Shown piece by piece: positions 22,232-32,369 of a DNA stretch of 64,000 nucleotides. The DNA is from Bolinopsis microptera (lineage: Eukaryota; Ctenophora; Tentaculata; Lobata; Bolinopsidae). A program made the translations under genes and the position numbers. The stretch is taken from the NCBI RefSeq assembly GCF_026151205.1, contig NC_087083.1, positions 4,876,460 through 4,940,459 on the forward strand, in the 5' to 3' direction. Position 1 is the first letter of the stretch. Each line of letters starts with the position of its first letter. The notes under the pieces were generated by a model. That model had not been told where the DNA came from. It did not search any database and saw nothing but the letters and a program-made list of their open reading frames with translations.

Positions 22232-25200
22232 CTAGACTGTTGTTTCACTATCCAATAAACATTTCCATAGATGCTTAGTGACCTCCGCTTTGAAAAGACT
22301 AGTAGACACAATCTGTCTTACCTGTAAAGGGAGTCCATTCCACAGTATATGAGTTCTGTAGAAAAATGATTTTGCCAGTGGGCTATTTGAGGTACATATG
22401 GTGAGTGAATTCTGACTTAACTTAGGTAGAATTGATGACACAATAGACAGACTGTCGAGGTGGCAACGTCTTAGTCGAGAAGTGCCCTGATATAAAGTGA
22501 GATAGTGATGCAGCGATACAGGAATTAAATTGTTCAGAACTTTGTGGAAAAAAATAAGATCATTCAAGTCAAACTTTTGAGACAAAGGGAGAATGTCGAC
22601 AAGCTTGCACTTTTTAACATATTGCTCAGGTGGATAACTGCGGCCCTCTTCAGACAGAATCCATTTAATAGCTCTCTTTTGGAGACTTTCTAATTTATCA
22701 CTAAGTGATTTATTACAAGGGCGCCAGATTATGGAACAATTTTCGAATTGGCTACGAACTAGGGAGAGGTAAAGCGCCCGGCGACGTTTCAGATCAATGA
22801 CAATATGGCCATCTCTTCTGACCATACCAAGTTGTTGGCAGGCCTTAGTATAAATTCTGTCGCACTGACTATTCCAACTTAGCTTAGGAGTAACATCGAC
22901 TCCAAGATCTTTTTCTAACTCTACATACACAAGAGGAGAGCCATCAAGATTATATGCGAATGGAGGAGATAAAGATGGTTTTCCTGAAACAATAAGCACT
23001 TTACATTTTGCTGGATGGAATCGCATTTTGTTTCTAAGTGCCCAGTCAGAGAGATAGTCTATATCCATTTGTAAATTAGTATTATCAGAAGATGAATGTA
23101 TTTTACGCCAGATTTTTGTATCATCGGCATACAAAACAATATCAGTATTATCCGAAAGGCCAAGAGGAATATCATTGATAAACAATACAAAAAGTAAGGG
23201 ACCAAGGATAGAGCCCTGGGGGACACCAGAATTAACTGAGAGGGTAGATGACATCTCATTACCAATAACCACTCTTTGGTAACGGCCTTGAAGGTAATTG
23301 GTAAGAAATTTGAGAAGTGTACCATCAATCTTATATAAGGTCTTTAGCTTATGAAGAAGGATATCATGATTTACAGAATCAAATGCCTTAGCAAAATCAA
23401 AATACACAACATGATTAATAATGTTTTCGTTAAGAGACAATGCCAGGCTATCACAAAAGTCAACCATATTGGTTGTGCATGACTTGTGCTCTAGAAAACC
23501 ATGCTGCCTGGGATCAAGAAGGGTACTTGTCAAAGAAAGCAGTTTACGTTTAACAATGCGCTCAAAAACTTTCATGACTAAACAAGTAAGGGATATTGGT
23601 CTATAGTTTTCAACCTCACTTTTCTTACCTTTCTTAAATATTGGGACAACATTTGCAAGTTTCCATTCTTGTGGAATGTAGCCGCTGTTGTAGGATCCAC
23701 GAAAAATGCATGTTAGAGGGTAAGCTAAACCTACGGAACAATTTTTTAGAATTTTACCGTGTATGCCATCTGGTCCCTGGGCTTTATTTGAATTAATATT
23801 TGAAAGAAGCTTACGAACATCCCGATGATCGAAGTCAATATCAAAATCAACATCATTGACATAGGAGATGTCAGTGTCATAAAGTGAAGGATCCGAAAAC
23901 TGGTTATAAAAGAAAGAATTGAAAAGTTCAGCTTGATCTTTGGGTTTGAACCGAAGCTGTCCAGAATAACTAACACAATTAGGAATACGGCAGGAGTTAG
24001 ATTTATACTTAACATGTGACCAAAACTTCTTAGTTATAAGCGCTGGATCATCACTATTGAAAAGATTATCTCTTATTTTGGCTGATGAGAGCCTCTTAAA
24101 ATCTTTACGGCTAGTAACAAACTTTAACTCATCAGAAATAGAACCAGAAGTTTTAAATTTAGCTCTGAGTCTATCTTTTTTACGGCATGAAGAAAAAAGT
24201 TCACTATCGAACCACGGGGGTTGGAACTCTGATTTAATAGTTACTTTAGGAATATGTATATCAACTAAATTCATAATGCAGTCTTTAACTAACTTCCAAG
24301 ACGAATCAGGATCTAGGCATTCTAGGACTTGCCAATTAATCGAGCATAATTCACGATTAATCATGTCCCAGTTTGCTTTCTTAAAATTATAGATTTTACG
24401 TTTAGGAGTTTTCTTACGGGAAAAGGAGCTTTTAATTGAAAAAGTGACAGGAAAATGATCAGATTTGCACACGGAATGAGGATCACAGACATTCAAGTTA
24501 TCAATTGTGTTATCATAATTACTGAGAAGAATGTCTAATGTATTACCACTTTTATGGGTGGGTGATGTGATCAACTGGGAGAGAGAAAGATCACTGAAAG
24601 AATCTATGAAGGATTGCTCAATAGGTACAGTACTGGATGAAGATAGCCAGTCTGTATGGGGGAGATTAAAATCACCAATAACATAGATTTTAGGGGGATT
24701 CTTTTTGGAAACTAGCTTGCGAATATAGCTAACTATGACATCATGATTAGGTAACCCAAGAGTTCCTACTCTATAACAAGTACAGATTACAATACTCTCT
24801 TTGTTAGGAAAAGCAATTTTAACGGCATGCATTTCTGCACCTAGGCTAACTGGTAGTCGGGTTGTAGTGGCGTCGAGATCAGACCGAACAGCCAAAAGAA
24901 CACCACCTCCATTTTCCCTAAACTTTTTAGGGTTATTAGGATCTTGAGGATGAGTCTTTCTCGTGCGGTCATTGCGGAAGATTTCATATTGAGAAGAAGG
25001 AAAGATTTCGTTGCTAGAAATAGACTTTTTGAGCCAAGTCTCATTTAGGGCAATTATGTCAGGCTGCTCTATGTTAGCAAAGGATTGAAGTTCGGAAATC
25101 TTATTACCATCAAGAAGGGGATGGGAGGAGCTTAGGTTACTGAAAGGAATAAGACCTTGGACATTTTGGTAAAGTACAGATAGGGAGTTGGGACCTGGAT

Positions 25201-25312
25201 TAAGCATAGAAGAATTAACAAGAGTTATCAAAAGAAAGTTAAGAGAGAAAACCCAAAGAATGAATAAAGAGACTAGACGCCTGAGGCGGCTGGAATACTT
25301 GACTCTATTCAT
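22232..25312 (-). CDS. CR1/Jockey-like LINE ORF2 (endonuclease plus reverse transcriptase)
   Basis: Uninterrupted 1026-residue ORF. Residues 13-32 form a hydrophobic segment followed by NPGP at 38-41. Residues about 42-280 are an APE-type endonuclease (YQNVQGL, LNETWL, IGDFNLPHTDW and a final SDHFPV). Residues about 470-750 are reverse transcriptase (FKKGKKSEVENYRPISL, VVYFDFAKAFDSVNHDIL, GVPQGSILGPLLFVLFIND, and YADD at 728-731). A thumb/C-terminal region ends with a LWNGLPLQVR phrase. All catalytic signatures look intact, so the enzyme could be active. A short open frame of 85 codons ends two bases upstream (TAAgATG), but no proper ORF1 is attached. The AT-rich tail near 22195-22210 may be the 3' end. 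Confidence 0.92.
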   Translation of the reverse strand: MNRVKYSSRLRRLVSLFILWVFSLNFLLITLVNSSMLNPGPNSLSVLYQNVQGLIPFSNLSSSHPLLDGNKISELQSFANIEQPDIIALNETWLKKSISSNEIFPSSQYEIFRNDRTRKTHPQDPNNPKKFRENGGGVLLAVRSDLDATTTRLPVSLGAEMHAVKIAFPNKESIVICTCYRVGTLGLPNHDVIVSYIRKLVSKKNPPKIYVIGDFNLPHTDWLSSSSTVPIEQSFIDSFSDLSLSQLITSPTHKSGNTLDILLSNYDNTIDNLNVCDPHSVCKSDHFPVTFSIKSSFSRKKTPKRKIYNFKKANWDMINRELCSINWQVLECLDPDSSWKLVKDCIMNLVDIHIPKVTIKSEFQPPWFDSELFSSCRKKDRLRAKFKTSGSISDELKFVTSRKDFKRLSSAKIRDNLFNSDDPALITKKFWSHVKYKSNSCRIPNCVSYSGQLRFKPKDQAELFNSFFYNQFSDPSLYDTDISYVNDVDFDIDFDHRDVRKLLSNINSNKAQGPDGIHGKILKNCSVGLAYPLTCIFRGSYNSGYIPQEWKLANVVPIFKKGKKSEVENYRPISLTCLVMKVFERIVKRKLLSLTSTLLDPRQHGFLEHKSCTTNMVDFCDSLALSLNENIINHVVYFDFAKAFDSVNHDILLHKLKTLYKIDGTLLKFLTNYLQGRYQRVVIGNEMSSTLSVNSGVPQGSILGPLLFVLFINDIPLGLSDNTDIVLYADDTKIWRKIHSSSDNTNLQMDIDYLSDWALRNKMRFHPAKCKVLIVSGKPSLSPPFAYNLDGSPLVYVELEKDLGVDVTPKLSWNSQCDRIYTKACQQLGMVRRDGHIVIDLKRRRALYLSLVRSQFENCSIIWRPCNKSLSDKLESLQKRAIKWILSEEGRSYPPEQYVKKCKLVDILPLSQKFDLNDLIFFHKVLNNLIPVSLHHYLTLYQGTSRLRRCHLDSLSIVSSILPKLSQNSLTICTSNSPLAKSFFYRTHILWNGLPLQVRQIVSTSLFKAEVTKHLWKCLLDSETTV

Positions 25313-25636
25313 CTTACCAGGGAAAGATAAACCATGAGGAGATAATTACAAAGAAAAGTTTGATGTGGGAGCAAGCAAGAAATGGTATAAGATAACGTGG
25401 GCTGTCAAGGAGTAGAGAGGAATGAATATTAGAATCTAGGGGGAATACGGTGTTCATGGATCTAGTCGTGGAGAGAAGAATTTGGAGAAAGTAAGTCATG
25501 ATGAGAGAATAGAAGAGAAACATATGATTATGATAATTGTAGTTGATGTGTGGGGTGTATGGAGAATCCACTACACATTTATAAATATAAGCACATTTAT
25601 AAATACGAGCAGTTTGGTGAGACTTCTGACGGCTAC
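25313..25636. other. LINE 5' flank
   Basis: Sequence between the LINE ORF2 start and the target duplication of the outer MULE. A minus-strand open frame (25314-25571) is hydrophobic and unlike any ORF1 known to me. It may be the 5' untranslated region of the LINE. Confidence 0.4.
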
Positions 25637-26007
25637 CGTCGTAGATGGTGAGCGGACTGAATCACTACAGGACTGAATCCCTAACGGACTGAATCACTAC
25701 CAATCACTATTGGTAGGGATTGAGGTATATTTTCGGACTGAATCACTACCGGACTAAATCACTACCGCTAATATCTAGACCTAACCACTTTGATGTGATC
25801 CCTACTGAACTTTGCAATAAAGGCATAATTATTCGTATTTCATTAGTTAATTATTTTATTTTTTGTTAATTATTATTAGATTTTTCGTGATAATTGACTA
25901 AGCAGAAATTTGGTCAAAGAATAATAGATAATATACTGATACAGTAATTTAAATCACACAATTTAAATCACACAATTTATTATTAATTATAAGTAAACAT
26001 TAAAGCA

Positions 26008-26442
26008 TTAACCCAAAATCTTAGATCCAACAGCTTTCAGAAACTCGGTAACATCCCCAAAGTTATCATAATCATCAACAATACGCTGAATCTCCAGGTC
26101 AAACTTCTCCCACTTTTCTGCTCTCTTGAAGGGTCTTCTGGTGAGGATGTTGGTGATCTTCACGTCTGTCAAAGCCTGCTCCCTCTTGATGCACTCTAAG
26201 TACTTCCAGATGGAAGGGTTGTGACAGTTGACCAATGAGGCGAAGCCGCTGTTCCAACCCTCTGCGATGTTGCTGGAGCGAGGTAGTAACATCTGGGACG
26301 CTTCGTGGTGATTCCAGGAGTCGTGCCTGAAGGGAGGAGGGGTGGAGGTGGTTCCGATCCATGTCGACTCAAAGTATCTTGCGAAGGCAGTCATCTCAGC
26401 AGGAAGAGAAGGTTTGAGAAGCCGCCACGCCTGGTCCACATC
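26008..26442 (-). pseudogene. MULE transposase C-terminal part
   Basis: Reads inward from the inner insertion: a DVDQAWRLLKPSLP phrase, then an ARYFESTWIG block, AEGWNSGFASLVNCHNPSIW, KREQALTDVKI and a final IVDDYDN segment. The (N/A)xxEGWxxGFxxLxxxxxPxxW pattern followed by a basic xxEQxxT helix is typical of the C-terminal region of FLYWCH-associated MULE transposases. It carries no catalytic acids. The frame opens into the inner element at 26443, confirming that this was one gene before the insertion. Confidence 0.8.
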
Positions 26443-26599
26443 AGGGACAAAAGGATTTCGCGGCATGTACGAAACCGCGAAATTTCCCATTCTCCGCGAC
26501 AAATCGCGATTTTTTACGTTTTCCGCGACAGATCGCGAAATTTCCCATTCTCCGCGACAAATCGCGATTTTTTCAGTCCTCCGCGAAAAATCGCGCATT

Positions 26600-27330
26600 T
26601 TCCTTTAAATCTGAAGACCAAATTTGCGCATTTTCCTTTAAATCTGAGGACCAAATTTGCGCATTTTCCTTTAAATCTGAGGACCAAGTTTGCGTATTTT
26701 CCATAAAATCTGCGGGCCAAATGTCACGTTTTCTACAACTATATGAAACCAATCACATTTACAGCCTTCCGTGAGTTCCGATTGTATGTACATTCTCGAT
26801 ACGTACCTCTGAATGCGGAGCTACCGCTTCCGAGCTCGTGTTGCGAAGGGGAGGCCTGCCTTCCGAGATCGCATTACAAGGGGAGCCCTCGAGTCCAAAA
26901 TCGTGTATCGAAGGGTATGTGTGAACTTTGAAAACCGAAAAAATATTTTCGGCTCATAAAAACTTTGAACAATTTTGACTTAGAAAATGTTCGGTCCGAG
27001 TCATTCTCGATACGTACCTCTGAAAGCAGAGCTTCCGCTTCCGAGCTCGTATTGCGAAGGGAGGCCTGCCTTCCGAGATCACATTACAAAGGGGGACCCT
27101 CTAGTCCAAAATCGTATATCGAACTTCGAAAACCGAAAAAAATATTTTTGGCTCATAATGATCGGGGTAGCATGAAACATGAACAAAAGTAGTTTCCAAG
27201 AAAACTTTGAAAATTTTTGACTTAGAAAATTTTCGGTCCGAGTCATTCTCGATACGTACCTCTGAAGGCGGAGCTCCCGCTTCCGAGCTCGTATTGCGAA
27301 GGGGAGGTCTGCCTTCCGAGATCGTAAATG
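26600..27330. repeat. Tandem repeats inside the inner MULE
   Basis: First a 32-33-bp repeat (gcgcattttcctttaaatct and variants, about 26590-26715), then about two and a half units of 211-242 bp beginning cattctcgatacgtacctct at 26791, 27002 and 27244. The units share ttccgagctcgt and ctgccttccgagatc. No coding sense is seen. Confidence 0.85.
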
Positions 27331-27347
27331 GAAGTTGACCAGTAGAC

Positions 27348-28612
27348 TAGGGTTTGCATTATCGGTCCAAAATTTTTTATCGCCGATAACCGATAATAAT
27401 TTTTCAATTATCGGCGATAACGATAATTATCGGCGATAAAATTTGGTCAGAACAATTAGCTTATTTTCCATCGATTCAGTGGCTTAATTAATCATACGTT
27501 CATGATTTATAACTTCCGTGATTGAGGGTCATGAATTCCCAAGATATCGTACACAAATTGTAAACGCGTAATTTCAAAATAGTCAATTAATTGAAAGTGA
27601 AGATCCGATATACTTTACAGTGAACAGTCAGTGACAATAACAATCTTACACAAAGTGGAACTCCACAGCCGCTAAACGGCTATACATTTCGGCTTGAGTT
27701 TTCTTTTCGATGTAAGATACTATTAGGGACTGATTTTTTGGTCGTTTGACTTTTGGGGATGCCGAAAATTTATCATTATTAGCAGCTGCATTTTCTATAC
27801 CGTGTTTAACTCTCAAGTGGTACCAAAGACTAGTGTAAGACCTTTTAGCTGTTTTGCTGAGAAAAGACTTGTCACATTGCATGCAGGCCACGTTGTCCCC
27901 CTCTTTTGTGAAATGTTTCCAGATCTCGTTGGTTGACATACCAAGATTAACTAGTTTTCCGAGACACAACAGAAAACAGATAACAACTGATACGTGTAAC
28001 GTAATCAATCAACGATTTAAGCAAATGAGCGACCCAGGCAAGTTAATCATCGGCATTTCTCAGGGGAGGGGCGTGGAGTGTGGACTGTGCAGGAGTGTAT
28101 TGTGTTGTTATGGTGTGTACTGTGTCGGGTTCAAATTTTTACCTTATACGGTTGTAACTGAATTGATAGTTTGAAGTGAACAGCTTATCTGTAATAGGGT
28201 GGGGCGAAACTACGGGATACTTATTACAGATTTACCGTTTAAACTTTAATTCCGTTGAATTCAAATATGCAACTATCCCATGAAATATGAATACTTTTAC
28301 ATAGTACATACCTTGTTTCACCAATCAACAGTGATAAGATAACATTGCAAATCTTGCTGATTTAAGTACTTAAGTAGCAAATTCAGATGTTTTGATCAGT
28401 TTCACACATATCTTATGATCAATCTAGTGAAAATGGGAGGTAAGAATCTGCGAGTTAGCTGTAAAGTCTCGAAAATTCCGAAATTTTTTTTGAAAAGAAA
28501 TTTCTGAAATTATCGGTTTATCGGTCAGAAATTATCGCCGATAACCGATAACGATTTTACTACGAATTATCGCCTATAATTTTATCGCCGATATTATCGA
28601 TTGCAAACCCTA
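27348..28612. mobile_element. hAT element with BED-finger fragment
   Basis: 1265 bp with terminal inverted repeats TAGGGTTTGCA/TGCAAACCCTA and an exact 8-bp target duplication cagtagac (27340-27347, 28613-28620). It inserted into the gttgaccagtagac repeat that continues on its right side. Subterminal regions on both sides contain many copies of ttatcgccgataa-type phrases. It retains only the N-terminal BED zinc finger of a transposase (27646-28008, minus), so it is non-autonomous. Confidence 0.88.
27646..28008 (-). pseudogene. BED-type zinc finger of a hAT transposase
   Basis: Contains EIWKHFTKEGDNVACMQCDK followed by a TSLWYHLRVKH segment: the aromatic start, CxxC pair and HxxxxH ending of a BED DNA-binding finger. 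The start codon offered by the frame is followed by a hydrophobic stretch that is probably not part of the protein; coding sense begins near the STNEIW phrase. The dimerisation and DDE domains of hAT transposases are absent. Confidence 0.75.
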
Positions 28613-28812
28613 CAGTAGACATATAAAACTTGACCAGACGACATAAAGTTGACCAGTAGACATATAAAACTTGACCAGACGACATAAAGTTGACCAAACG
28701 ACATATAAAACTTGACCAGACGACATAAAGTTGACCAGACGACATAAAGTTGACCAGTAGACATAAAAAACTTGACCAGTAGACATAAAGTTGACCAGAA
28801 GACATACAATGG
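28613..28812. repeat. Minisatellite of gttgaccag / acataaa units
   Basis: Eight or so irregular copies of about 20-24 bp mixing acataaagttgaccag and acatataaaacttgaccag. One copy was the target of the hAT insertion, and the matching left piece is at 27334-27347. Confidence 0.85.
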
Positions 28813-28939
28813 ATTAAGAAATCGAACAGTAGGTTAAATCAGTGTTGTTATTGAATCGTCACTTGTCAGATATCTTGTCAGATATTTCGTCATCGATAAC
28901 GTCATCGTTATTCGCTTGGTATTGTATTCGCTTGTTATA

Positions 28940-29130
28940 ATGGACCGCTTTGTCAAACGGCCTGCCGACAAACCGGCTGGACCTTCGTCTAGCAAACGCT
29001 CGAAACAGGGCAATGTTACAGCTTCCACGAGAGTGGCTAAATTTGGCGAATCATCGTTTTATGCTGACAAAGGGAAGTTATTTTGTAGAGCATGTAATCT
29101 CGTCGTAGACCACACAAGGAAGAACACAGT
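28940..29130 (+). pseudogene. CGGBP1/hAT-like zinc-finger N-terminus (fragment)
   Basis: From the ATG at 28940 the frame starts MDRFVKRP, continues through a basic Ser-rich stretch, then RVAKFGESSFYADKGKLFC with RACNLVVDHTRKNTV. This matches the N-terminal finger shared by CGGBP1 and a group of hAT transposases (EFG...GGKLFCxxCNxxxxHxRK). The frame loses family resemblance after the RKNTV codons, where a different sequence begins, so the second half of the finger is missing. Confidence 0.65.
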
Positions 29131-29169
29131 GGATCCAACAGGTTTCGTGATATCGGCGGAGTATAAAGT

Positions 29170-29442
29170 GACGTGAAGCCGATGTCTTTTCCTATGTTTC
29201 TCTAGACTGCTAGGGCTTCTGTCCGGATGGTTGTGGGGCCCGTTGAAACTTAGAAAAAGACTTCTGTTCTTGTCTGTAGTAACGGTAGCAGGACAACTTT
29301 CATTCCTCGCGTGGTATAGGTTACATCTGTAACTAATGTTGTTTTTCTGTTCCGATCGTTGCTGAAATAAGTTGTCTTCGTGAACAATCATGGGCTTCCC
29401 CCAAGATGTGGTTAGAACTTCTAGAAGGTTCGTAAGCTTCAA
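29170..29442 (-). pseudogene. FLYWCH-type finger fragment, second MULE
   Basis: Minus frame with SWGKPMIVHEDNLFQQRSEQ, YRCNLYHARNESCPATV and a FNGPHNHP ending, i.e. the G-x-P, Y/F-x-C, C-P-A and HxH pattern of FLYWCH zinc fingers in MULE transposases. It is distinct from the finger at 30115-30522. It may be the remnant transposase of the inner MULE-like element itself. No ATG is evident. Confidence 0.6.
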
Positions 29443-30114
29443 GGGGTAGAGGTTGGATACTATATGGGGATAGACTAGGTAGGGATATGGGAATTGGATT
29501 GAAAAGTTTGTAGTATTCCATTGCTATAGTTGTGAAGTGTAGATGGTCGAATGATGATGTCTCCTGTCGTCTGTTGAAAGTTATATAGTATCGATAACGA
29601 GATATGTAATACAGTACGTATGACATTGCAACATTTGAGATCATGTCAAAAGTTATGGCAGCTCTTGTTGTTATGGACCCCCATCAGCCTGTTTCAGATC
29701 ATATGATGAGATCACATCCTCATGGGACATGAGCCGATCAAATAGAATAGTCAAAGAATATGTGAACTCTAACTAAGCACTGTAAATACATTATTTGTTG
29801 CCACGAATCCGCCGCGATTTTTCGATATTTTGCCGCGAATATGCCGCGATTTTCGAAATTCCCGCCGCGAATTAGCCGCGAATTAGCCTAGTTTGGCTTG
29901 TCGCGGTGCCGCGATTTTTGGCGAAAATAACCGCGAAATCCTTTTGTCCCTGGTCCACATCACTGACTGGAACGAAGGGGAGAGCTCCAATCTGCATGAA
30001 GGACTTTCTGGTAGGAGAGTTGTCGATAGAGTAGTCAGCAGCAAGTCCCTCGCTCTGCAGGTGTCTCCACAAGGACGGGAGAGGTCAGGTAGTTAGGAGG
30101 AATCACCAGGTCTT

Positions 30115-30522
30115 CTAAGGAGATGGGTTGACAGGATGGGAGTAGGCTGCCAGTCTGGCTCGTCTGACTAGTCGTGCCAAGGACTTGGGATCACAGTTGA
30201 GCCGGGACGAGGCTTCGAAGGATAGTCCAGCGACAGAGTCTGCAACAATCTGCTTAGTTGAGTTCTCAGTAGTAGCTGCGAGGGTCTTCATTTTAGACTT
30301 GGAGCGGTGGGCTGCAATTTGTGCTGGTTGAGATTCGTGGTCATGAGGGGTAGCAGAACAGAAGGTGTCCTGGACAAGGATCAGGCGGGACTTGCACTTG
30401 TTGCACTTCCAGTAGGTCTTGTCTTCCTTCTTTCTGTTAAGGTGGTAGAGGTGACCATCGTAGAGGACGTTGCGGCTGCCTTTCTTTCTGCCAGGAATAA
30501 ACTCGATGGATGAGGAAGACAT
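30115..30522 (-). pseudogene. MULE transposase N-terminal part with FLYWCH finger
   Basis: 135 codons from an ATG: FIPGRKKGSRNVLYDGHLYH, then YWKCNKCKSRLILVQDTFC and TPHDHES, matching FLYWCH (W/Y-x-C-xx-C ... HDH). A following helical region ends in NPSP. The frame then stops and the rest of the transposase towards 29962 is not continuous, although a short in-frame piece with LPFVPVSDVDQ abuts the inner element's target duplication. It belongs with the C-terminal part at 26008-26442. Confidence 0.8.
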
Positions 30523-30902
30523 AGTGGTATAAGATAAACACAGGCGTTGCGGGTTTATATATAATTCCCGCTAGCTGATTGCAGATTGAGATACCGAGCA
30601 TGTGAAGGTTCACATCACTGTATTGTCGTATAGCAGGTCATTATGGATGACTTGATCCGAACCAGTTCTCGTTAGGGCTCCTCGTTGCGTACGTAAGTCT
30701 GTGGATCACATGTCTGACAGGCCCCATAGCAAGCACTCCCGGCTCAGATCATGTCATGATATTAGAACTAGTGAACTAAGATCAACTGGTAGGGATTGAG
30801 GTACATTTTCGGATCCCTAACGGACTAAATCACTACCAGTAGTGATATTTGGGTGGTAGTGATTCCGTCCGTTAGGGATTCAGTCCTACAATCGTCGTAG
30901 AT

Positions 30903-32369
30903 CACAATGCTGGCAAGCATAACCGTTGCCCTTATATTCACAACACTATTTACCCCCCTATACTATTATATCCCCTTTATTGTTTTCCAGGCATTAAGAC
31001 TCATCGAAAGTAGTTCAGCAGGTATATTTAAGTTCAAAAAATTCTAATTCAATGTTAAAGATGACAGGAATAAGAAATAGTTATGTGGAGGTTTTTAAGA
31101 AATTTGCGCAAATACGCACCAGCGTGTTATACGAAATTAGGTAAAAAACCCAAAATCGCCATATTCAGGTGCCTTAAAAACCATGTTCAAATTGAGTTAG
31201 AGATCTGAAACTTTGCAGGGCGTCTATACCTTGTCCAAATCGACTGTAAAAAAAATGTCATGTTTCAGGAGTATCGGGAAACGGGTTTTCTGGAACCCCT
31301 GTTTTACAACAGATTGTCGTGAAGTATAGTATATAATATGTATAGACGCTTTTGGCAGTCAATTGTAGCCTACATTTAAGTGTCCGTAGATTCAAAAGTA
31401 TAAAAGATACAGTCATTTCGAACCACAGGTTTTAAAGATAATTGTTTATACTATAGGCCTTACACTGTGCTTTCAGCAATACTCATAGTTTACATTATAG
31501 CGAAAAATAATTTAACGTCATCATCATCACTTGATGACGTCATCAAGTTAAGTGTTTTTAAAACTTGATTTTTGACAAAATAACAACTTTTCAAATCGAT
31601 TTTAAACCATTATGATTAAGGAGTAATTTTATTCAAAATCTGAGGACATTTTCATCTTAGATAATTGTTCAAGCATTCTGAAAATCTACCGGAAAATTTT
31701 CCTTCCTTGCTCCTTCATAAAGATATTCGCTATTGAAGTTAGTGCTTTTTTGAAGAATAATTTTATAAAAACACAAAAGTTGTGAATTAGTATTCTCTGT
31801 TGTTGGGCCATCCCTTGGGTTGTGGAGCTCAATTGTGCTTCCTAAAGGTCTCAATTGTGTTATAGGCTAGTTTTAAAGTTGAAAATCGAAAAGTTGCACA
31901 CGTGGGGACACGCCCAAATTTATTTAAAATAGCTAAAATCACTGAAAATCGTTATTTTCACGATTTTTATCAACTTTGGAGTCCCGTTGTGATCCAAGTT
32001 CTTTTTGAAATCTTCTGAAACTTTGCATGCTTATCAAACTATATATAAAATACCACTATGCAAAAATTTACGGTGATTCAATATTGTATGCGCACGCAAC
32101 GTCCGCTCAAAGTTTGCACTTGCGAAAGGTGAGAATTTTGCTCATTCGTGATTTCGAACATATTCTGCTTTCCCACGATATTTAAATGGCATTATATATG
32201 AATTTAATGCCAACTTGAATGAGTAAAAAGTGTGTTATCGACAGATATGCATACCTAAAACAAGGAAACGTTTTCAAAGGTAAAATTTCGAAATCGTTGA
32301 AATTACCTCCTTATTAATGAAGTTTCGACTGTGTAAATTATCCTGACATTATAATCAAAAAGAGATGAT
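30903..32369. other. Intergenic, no supported gene
   Basis: AT-rich sequence without recognisable exons. A 31-base exon-like piece at about 30992-31022 has splice signals but no partner. A palindromic tgatgacgtcatca lies near 31535. Confidence 0.4.

Larger units (their letters stand above)
26443..29951. mobile_element. Inner MULE-like element
   Basis: 3509 bp with matching inverted ends agggacaaaaggatttcgcg and its complement, and an exact 10-bp target duplication ggtccacatc (26433-26442, 29952-29961). It splits the outer MULE transposase after its DVDQ codons, and removing it plus one duplication restores the frame. Subterminal DNA is full of ccgcgaaatttcc and cgcgatttt phrases. The interior holds tandem units, a hAT insertion and fragments of two zinc-finger genes. 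A fragment of the same family ends at about 59333. Confidence 0.85.
25647..30892 (-). mobile_element. Outer MULE (FLYWCH-type), interrupted
   Basis: A Mutator-like element whose termini share inverted phrases of the type gactgaatccctaacggac...atcactacc (about 25670-25760 and 30790-30890). It is flanked by a direct 10-bp repeat cgtcgtagat (25637-25646 and 30893-30902), the duplication length expected for MULEs. Its transposase is on the minus strand: N-terminal FLYWCH finger at 30115-30522, C-terminal part at 26008-26432. Between them lies a separate inserted element (26443-29951). The middle catalytic DDE region is not found, so the transposase is likely also internally deleted. Confidence 0.75.

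Noticed and set aside
28613-28812. CRISPR-like spaced repeat
   Set aside because: Units are contiguous and irregular, without unique spacers, in a eukaryotic transposon context; this is a minisatellite.
30992-31022. 31-base exon-like piece with acceptor ttttccag and donor gtatat
   Set aside because: No neighbouring exon has a compatible phase, and such signals occur by chance.
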